Shown here in pieces: positions 1 to 5,999 of a stretch of 8,737 nt of DNA. The notes under the pieces were generated by a model, which did no database searches, was not told where the DNA came from, and saw nothing but the letters and a program-made list of their open reading frames with translations. The number at the start of each line of letters is the position of its first letter. Positions within the stretch are counted from its first letter, which is position 1. A program made the translations under genes and the position numbers. The DNA is from an uncultured Rikenellaceae bacterium (lineage in GTDB: Bacteria > Bacteroidota > Bacteroidia > Bacteroidales > Rikenellaceae), in NCBI GenBank assembly GCA_947074135.1, contig CAMTOL010000084.1, positions 1 through 8,737 on the forward strand, read 5' to 3'.

Positions 1-540
1 CCACAAAAATATCTTACTCTCCTTTCTAGCAGCCGTCTTTAACCACCCCGAAATTATTGGCATAAAGAGGTATAGTCCAACCAACATATAGAGATACCAA
101 AGCGGAACTGTTGTATAATTAAAGTTAATTACCCACGTCCAAAGTTTAGGCAGCGTTCCTTCGAGTGTATGCTCCGCCAAGTCGATATTTGGATTAGCTG
201 ACTCAACGCCACCAATCGTAAAGTAAAGATAATAAAGCACTGGAAGCAACAACGACCAAATAACAAGAGGAACAACAACTCTTGAGAGTCGACGACGATA
301 GAACGTACCCATATCTTGATTTACGGGCAGTAGCAACACTCCCGAAATCATAACAAAGAGCGGCACACAGGGTCGAACCAACGAACCTATCAAAGCACCT
401 GAGAAAAACTCAGAGTAGTTGTTATCGAAATTAGCCACAAAAGGGTCGCAGCAGTGGGCAAGTACTACTAAAAAACAGGCAATAACCCTTATCCAATCTA
501 CCCACGCAATATTGCTGCTACTAACCGAGCTGTTTTGCAT
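1..540 (-). CDS. Membrane acyltransferase, acyltransferase 3 family (C-terminus beyond the left edge)
   Basis: Integral membrane acyltransferase of the acyltransferase 3 (OafA/YrhL/WecH-like) family. Members move acetyl or other acyl groups onto surface sugars, lipids or small molecules at the cytoplasmic membrane; the acceptor cannot be told here. Only the first 180 residues are visible, roughly half of a usual 330-370-residue protein. The start reads MQNSSVSSSNIAWVDWIRVI; the first helix carries the family signature, with a conserved His at residue 29 (LVVLAHCCDPF). An Arg-Pro element follows (VRPCVPLFVMISGVLLLP, 55-72), then an Arg-rich cytoplasmic turn (FYRRRLSR, 80-87), and a helix with PLWYLYMLVGLYLFMPIISG (146-165). 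The ATG at 538-540 lies inside the end of the upstream symporter gene, with a 20-base overlap, so co-transcription and translational coupling are likely. No frameshift is seen. The family call is firm; the WecH-like resemblance is only an impression. Confidence 0.88.
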   Translation of the reverse strand, partial: MQNSSVSSSNIAWVDWIRVIACFLVVLAHCCDPFVANFDNNYSEFFSGALIGSLVRPCVPLFVMISGVLLLPVNQDMGTFYRRRLSRVVVPLVIWSLLLPVLYYLYFTIGGVESANPNIDLAEHTLEGTLPKLWTWVINFNYTTVPLWYLYMLVGLYLFMPIISGWLKTAARKESKIFLW

Positions 541-1702
541 CTCTTTTACGTTTAATTTTATCAATAATTAATGAAATTGCGCCGTCACCAGTAACATTAC
601 AAGCCGTTCCGAAGCTATCCATCGCAATATAGAGAGCAATCATCAGAGCTTGAGCATTCTCGTCGAAGTGAAGCATCGAAGCCAATAGTCCAAGAGCTGC
701 CATAATAGCACCTCCAGGCACTCCGGGAGCTGCAACCATCGTCACCCCAAGCATCATAATAAAGCCTGCATACTGTTCAAAACTATAATCCATACCGTGA
801 AGCAACATAATGGCCATCGAACAGGCTACAATCTTCATAGTCGAACCAGAAAGGTGAATAGTCGCACAGAGAGGCACTGTAAAACCCGCAATATCTTCGC
901 GAACCCCATTCTTAATGGTTTGAGCCATAGTCACAGGAATTGTCGCAGCAGAACTTTGTGTACCAAGCGCAGTCATATAGGCAGGGAGCATAGTAATAAG
1001 CGCTTTAATTGGATTCTTGCCACTAATCAGACCAGCAGTTACAAACTGAACCAACAACAGAATGACAGTCATCGCAAAGATAAGTACTATAATCTTTACA
1101 AATACACCCATCACACCAGCTACCTCTCCCGAAACTGCCATCGAAAGGAAGATGCCAAAAATATATAACGGAAGCAAAGGAATGATTACCTTATTGATTA
1201 CAATGGTAATGATATCACGAAACTCGTCCATAAGATTTTTCGTCGCTTTACCCTTTATTAGACTCATTCCTAAGCCAATGGTAAATGCCGAGATAAGTGC
1301 TGTCATAACGCTCATTAGTGGCGGAATATCGACTGTAAAATATGGGGTTAGATTTTTTGCTCCCTCGTTTGCCAAAGAAATAGCACTACTGGTGTCAATC
1401 ATTCGGTGGAGTAACCAATCACAAGAAAAATAGGTAAAGAAACCGGAGAAGAGCGTAAACCCGTAAGCCAGGAGTGCGGTGAGAGCTAATAATTTACCTG
1501 CACTTCGCCCAAGGTCAGCAATCCCAGGCGCAACCAATCCGACAATTAGTAACGGAATAATAAATCCTAAAAAATTGCTAAAAAGTGCGTTTATGGTCAC
1601 AAAAATTCTCACTGCCCAATCTGGAAAAAAGAGCCCGCAGACTACACCTAGAGCAATTGCAATTACCACACGAGGCAATAGAGATAGTTTTTTTAGTTTC
1701 AT
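521..1702 (-). CDS. Dicarboxylate/amino-acid:cation symporter (DAACS, SLC1 fold)
   Basis: Secondary transporter of the glutamate-transporter-homologue family, 393 residues, in the inner membrane. The full fold is recognisable. Hairpin 1 has SSAATIPVT (250-258), matching the serine-rich SSSGTLPVT of GltPh. TM7 has ATIHLSGST (280-288), hairpin 2 has PGVPGGAIM (326-334), and TM8 has D362, T366 and NVTGD (369-373). D362, N369 and D373 match GltPh D394, N401 and D405, which bind the substrate amino group and Na+. The TM7 motif NMDGT is replaced by HLSGS, and the residue matching GltPh R397, which grips the acidic side chain, is Gly365. This argues against classical aspartate/glutamate transport and for a neutral or otherwise different substrate, possibly with altered coupling. 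The ATG at 1700-1702 follows a promoter with an estimated leader of about 25 bases and no Shine-Dalgarno motif. It overlaps the acyltransferase gene downstream. The family is certain; the substrate is unknown. Confidence 0.93.
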   Translation of the reverse strand: MKLKKLSLLPRVVIAIALGVVCGLFFPDWAVRIFVTINALFSNFLGFIIPLLIVGLVAPGIADLGRSAGKLLALTALLAYGFTLFSGFFTYFSCDWLLHRMIDTSSAISLANEGAKNLTPYFTVDIPPLMSVMTALISAFTIGLGMSLIKGKATKNLMDEFRDIITIVINKVIIPLLPLYIFGIFLSMAVSGEVAGVMGVFVKIIVLIFAMTVILLLVQFVTAGLISGKNPIKALITMLPAYMTALGTQSSAATIPVTMAQTIKNGVREDIAGFTVPLCATIHLSGSTMKIVACSMAIMLLHGMDYSFEQYAGFIMMLGVTMVAAPGVPGGAIMAALGLLASMLHFDENAQALMIALYIAMDSFGTACNVTGDGAISLIIDKIKRKRDAKQLG

Positions 1703-1718
1703 TGATTTAGTTTAATTA

Positions 1719-1734
1719 GTTCAAACGTTTTAAC
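1719..1734. promoter_or_regulatory. Operator-like palindrome centred on CpG at the symporter transcription start
   Basis: The 16 bases GTTCAAACGTTTTAAC are symmetric in 7 of 8 base pairs, with a perfect 8-base core AAACGTTT (1723-1730). The site abuts the predicted -7 element and covers the expected transcription start of the symporter gene. AT-rich half-sites around a central CpG resemble operators of LacI-family repressors. Repression by such a factor is an inference; no regulator gene is in the window. Confidence 0.35.
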
Positions 1735-1765
1735 AAATATAACAATATCCCTTACCATTAACAAA
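1734..1765 (-). promoter_or_regulatory. Promoter of the symporter-acyltransferase unit
   Basis: Read on the minus strand, TATATTTG (1741-1734) is a perfect match to the Bacteroidota -7 consensus TAnnTTTG. TTTG (1765-1762) lies 20 bases upstream, which fits the -33 element. Transcription would start near 1727, giving a leader of about 25 bases before the ATG at 1702. Confidence 0.65.
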
Positions 1766-1793
1766 TTATTAACTCAACAGTTGCTCTAAAATT

Positions 1794-1848
1794 GTTGATA
1801 GTAAATGAATAATGGTGATGGATTGGCGGAAAAGAATTTACTATTAAC
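1794..1848. repeat. 13-base near-perfect inverted repeat in the divergent intergenic region
   Basis: The arms GTTGATAGTAAAT (1794-1806) and ATTTACTATTAAC (1836-1848) are complementary at 12 of 13 positions, the odd one being a possible G-U pair. They enclose 29 bases that are less AT-rich than the flanks. No T-tract follows on either strand, so it does not look like a terminator. It could be a regulator site, a structured RNA element or a remnant of a small mobile repeat. The 286-base region 1703-1988 contains no gene that I can support. Confidence 0.5.
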
Positions 1849-1908
1849 TAATACAAAAAAAAAGTTCATCCCCAAAATATTGCGTTTCATCTAGCTCAAT
1901 CAACCATC

Positions 1909-1932
1909 TATCCATATATGTAATAATGGATA
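1909..1932. repeat. Inverted repeat with 10-base spacer upstream of the sugar transporter
   Basis: TATCCAT (1909-1915) and ATGGATA (1926-1932) are perfectly complementary across a 10-base spacer. The site lies 57-80 bases upstream of the transporter start. A regulator site or an RNA hairpin in the leader is possible; in such AT-rich DNA chance is also possible. Confidence 0.35.
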
Positions 1933-1942
1933 ACATTGTTTG

Positions 1943-1968
1943 ATTAACTTGTGAATAGATAAGTTAAT
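1943..1968. repeat. Second inverted repeat with 10-base spacer upstream of the sugar transporter
   Basis: ATTAACTT (1943-1950) and AAGTTAAT (1961-1968) are perfectly complementary, again with a 10-base spacer. The site ends 20 bases before the transporter start codon. No convincing TAnnTTTG promoter was found in front of this gene. The closest is TAACATTG at 1931-1938, with one mismatch and no TTG upstream, so whether this repeat lies in the promoter or the mRNA leader is open. Confidence 0.35.
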
Positions 1969-1988
1969 GATATTGAAATTTTTTAGTA

Positions 1989-3308
1989 ATGAATAAACCG
2001 AATCTTCGTTTTTGGCAAATCTGGAACATCAGTTTTGGTTTTCTAGGTGTACAGATTGGCTACTCACTCCAAAATGCCAATACTAGTCGTATTCTCCAGT
2101 CGCTTGGGGCGGATGTTCACGAGCTCAGCTATTTTTGGTTAGCCGCTCCATTGGCAGGACTTGTGGTACAACCAATCATTGGGCTATTCTCCGATAGGAC
2201 TTGGACTCGTTTTGGGCGTCGCATTCCGTTTATACTGGGTGGTTCTATACTGGCAGCAGCGGCTCTGTTTTTGATGCCTAACGCCGAAGTATTTACCCAT
2301 ATAATGCCTGCACTGCTATTTGCAGCCATTATGCTGCTTTTTATGGATATGGCATTTAACGTTACAATGCAACCCTTTAGGGCGTTAGTTGCAGATATGG
2401 TGAACGACAACCAAAGAACCAAAGGATACGCCATTCAAACTTTTTTGATTAACGCTGGAGCTGTAATTGGTTCAGTTCTTCCGTTTGTTTTGGTTAATTG
2501 GTTTGGTTTCTCGAACTCATCTACCGAGGGAGCAATGGTTCCTCAGTCGGTTGCTTGGAGCTACTATATAGGTGGTGGTATATTGATAGCTACAGTGCTT
2601 GTCACAACTTTTAAAATAAAAGAGTATCCACCAGAACTACATAACAAATACAATAACCTCAACTCAACTGACTCTAAAACAGTTGCAAAACCAAAATTAA
2701 AGGAGTTATTGACAGGCATTCCTAAGGTTATGCTTCAACTAGGTATTGTACAGTTTTTCAGTTGGTTTGCACTATTTATTCTATGGACATACACTACTCC
2801 TGCCGTAGCTTCTAGCGTTTGGGGCACTACCGATCCTATGAGTGCTGCTTACAGCGAGGCTGCCGACTGGATAGGTATTCTATTTGCAGTTTATAGTGTA
2901 TTTTCGGCTCTTTTTGCACTGGTTATTACTGCCCTAGCAAACAAGATTGGCAACAAGTGGGTCTATGCCATTGCGCTGATTTGCGGTGGTGTTGGATATA
3001 TGACTTTGACGCTTTTTAACAACCAGTATATGCTCTTCATTCCGATGTTAGGTATTGGCATAGCGTGGGCTGCAATTCTTGCAATGCCTTACACTATATT
3101 GAGCAAATCGATTCCGAATGACCGTATGGGTGTTTATATGGGCATCTTTAACTTCACCATTACCATTCCTCAAGTAATTTGCGGACTCATTGGTGGATTG
3201 ATGGTTAGCAAACTATTTGACGGAAGTGCATCGTCAATGGTTATTTTCGGAGGTGCAGCGCTAATTGCTGGAGCAGCATCGGTTGTCTTTGTCAAAGAGA
3301 AAAATTAG
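1989..3308 (+). CDS. MFS sugar transporter, GPH / SLC45-like (glycoside- or sucrose/maltose-type cation symporter)
   Basis: Inner-membrane major facilitator of 439 residues, the usual length, with about 12 hydrophobic segments. It resembles glycoside-pentoside-hexuronide and SLC45/sucrose symporters, which take up disaccharides or glycosides with H+ or Na+. The N-terminal half shows the hallmarks: an early helix with SFGFLGVQIGYSLQNANTS (15-33), the LAAPLAGLVVQPIIG helix (51-65), and the loop 2-3 motif SDRTWTRFGRRIPFILGG (68-85) with its conserved Asp and Arg residues. A second conserved block is MQPFRALVADM (127-137). A hydrophilic central loop (about 209-240) separates the halves. The ATG at 1989 fits the family N-terminus and has no Shine-Dalgarno motif. 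It is the only plus-strand gene in the window. No glycosidase, phosphorylase, kinase or SusC/D pair is adjacent, so the substrate cannot be inferred from context. A strong terminator follows 37 bases after the stop. Confidence 0.9.
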   Translation: MNKPNLRFWQIWNISFGFLGVQIGYSLQNANTSRILQSLGADVHELSYFWLAAPLAGLVVQPIIGLFSDRTWTRFGRRIPFILGGSILAAAALFLMPNAEVFTHIMPALLFAAIMLLFMDMAFNVTMQPFRALVADMVNDNQRTKGYAIQTFLINAGAVIGSVLPFVLVNWFGFSNSSTEGAMVPQSVAWSYYIGGGILIATVLVTTFKIKEYPPELHNKYNNLNSTDSKTVAKPKLKELLTGIPKVMLQLGIVQFFSWFALFILWTYTTPAVASSVWGTTDPMSAAYSEAADWIGILFAVYSVFSALFALVITALANKIGNKWVYAIALICGGVGYMTLTLFNNQYMLFIPMLGIGIAWAAILAMPYTILSKSIPNDRMGVYMGIFNFTITIPQVICGLIGGLMVSKLFDGSASSMVIFGGAALIAGAASVVFVKEKN

Positions 3309-3345
3309 GGTTTTTTAGGATTTTAGGTTTAAGTTTAGTAAAACA

Positions 3346-3388
3346 ATACCCGAACTGCTGCAATAGCGGTTCGGGTATGTTTTTTTAT
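3346..3388 (+). terminator. Intrinsic terminator between the convergent sugar transporter and gyrB genes
   Basis: A perfect 10-base-pair stem ATACCCGAAC (3346-3355) / GTTCGGGTAT (3369-3378) continues through a U-G pair and GCT/AGC to a 5-base loop. A run of seven T follows at 3380-3386. On the minus strand the hairpin is followed by a weaker TTGTTTT, so it may also end gyrB transcripts. Confidence 0.9.
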
Positions 3389-3411
3389 AGTGTATCTCTA
3401 CCCTAAAAAAC

Positions 3412-5403
<1,992 letters not shown>

Positions 5404-5411
5404 TTAAGCTA

Positions 5412-5445
5412 CAAATTTAGCATTTTTTTTGGGTTTTCGAGCAAA
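5412..5445 (-). promoter_or_regulatory. gyrB promoter
   Basis: Read on the minus strand, TAAATTTG (5419-5412) matches the Bacteroidota -7 consensus exactly. TTTG (5445-5442) lies 22 bases upstream, slightly longer than the usual spacing. Transcription would start near 5406, giving a leader of roughly 50 bases before the ATG at 5352. The leader contains a small stem GGACT/AGTCC (5382-5399) close to the mRNA 5' end. Confidence 0.5.
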
Positions 5446-5452
5446 AAACTAA

Positions 5453-5490
5453 CAAAAAAAAGTGGCTTAGCGCAAATTACACTAAGCCAC
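5453..5490 (-). terminator. Intrinsic terminator of the lipoprotein gene
   Basis: On the minus strand a perfect 9-base-pair stem, GTGGCTTAG/CTAAGCCAC (arms 5482-5490 and 5462-5470, 11-base loop), is followed directly by eight T (5461-5454). It lies 28 bases after the lipoprotein stop and just upstream of the gyrB promoter, so it insulates gyrB from the lipoprotein and polA transcripts. Confidence 0.9.
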
Positions 5491-5518
5491 CAATATATCT
5501 TATATAATCTTCAACAAA

Positions 5519-5935
5519 TTATTGAGGAAGTATATAAACCCAACTAGCAATAACAGGTCCTACTGTGATCGCATCATATTTGTTTTGATACAAATAAATG
5601 CCAAAGGTTGACTCTGGATTGAGTCCCAAAGCCGCAACCTCTTCAATACTCAAGTCAGATACTAATTGATTGAAATTATTTATAGCAATTGTATTTGCCT
5701 CTTTTTGGCTATTAGCTGTATAACTAAGCGCTTTACCAATTAGGTCATTAACTTTTTTAGTACTAATATATGCCATAATCTTATCGTAATCACTTTCATC
5801 ATCTTTAACTGTATACTTTAGACCAATCGCGTAAGGATAGGTATTATCAAGACTTGATTTTGTATTACAAGAATTAAATAAGAACAGCACACTAAAAAGC
5901 CCTAAAAACAGAGCTGCTGATTTAAAGTTTTTCAT
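5519..5935 (-). CDS. Small putative lipoprotein of unknown function
   Basis: A 138-residue protein that I do not recognise. The N-terminus is a lipoprotein signal peptide: Lys2 and Lys5, a hydrophobic stretch (ALFLGLFSVLFLF, 8-20), then NSC with the lipidated Cys at residue 23. The lipobox FNSC is looser than the textbook LxGC, as is often tolerated in Bacteroidota. The mature part of about 116 residues is soluble and acidic in its first third (DDESDYD). It has a helical-looking centre (about 50-100) and a hydrophobic beta-like C-terminus with GIYLYQ (112-117) and ASWVYILPQ (130-138). There is no catalytic motif, repeat or further Cys. It sits 64 bases downstream of polA on the same strand, with its own -7 element and a strong terminator, so it is probably its own unit. 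It is likely anchored in the outer or inner membrane facing the periplasm. Clear codon structure, signal peptide, promoter and terminator support a real gene. Confidence 0.85.
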   Translation of the reverse strand: MKNFKSAALFLGLFSVLFLFNSCNTKSSLDNTYPYAIGLKYTVKDDESDYDKIMAYISTKKVNDLIGKALSYTANSQKEANTIAINNFNQLVSDLSIEEVAALGLNPESTFGIYLYQNKYDAITVGPVIASWVYILPQ

Positions 5936-5968
5936 TTTATTAGGTTTAAATGATTAATAAATTCACCG

Positions 5969-5976
5969 CAAATATA
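5969..5976 (-). promoter_or_regulatory. Candidate -7 element of the lipoprotein gene
   Basis: TATATTTG on the minus strand (5976-5969) is a perfect TAnnTTTG match, 33 bases before the start codon. At the expected -33 position only a T-rich stretch is present, with no TTG, so the promoter is less certain than those of the symporter and gyrB. Confidence 0.4.
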
Positions 5977-5999
5977 TGAATTTATATTATGAAAAAAAA

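Noticed and set aside
1703..1988. Hidden small gene, tRNA, CRISPR repeat or insertion sequence in the divergent intergenic region
   Set aside because: No open frame with credible composition, no cloverleaf, no regularly spaced direct repeats and no transposase trace; only AT-rich sequence with inverted repeats.
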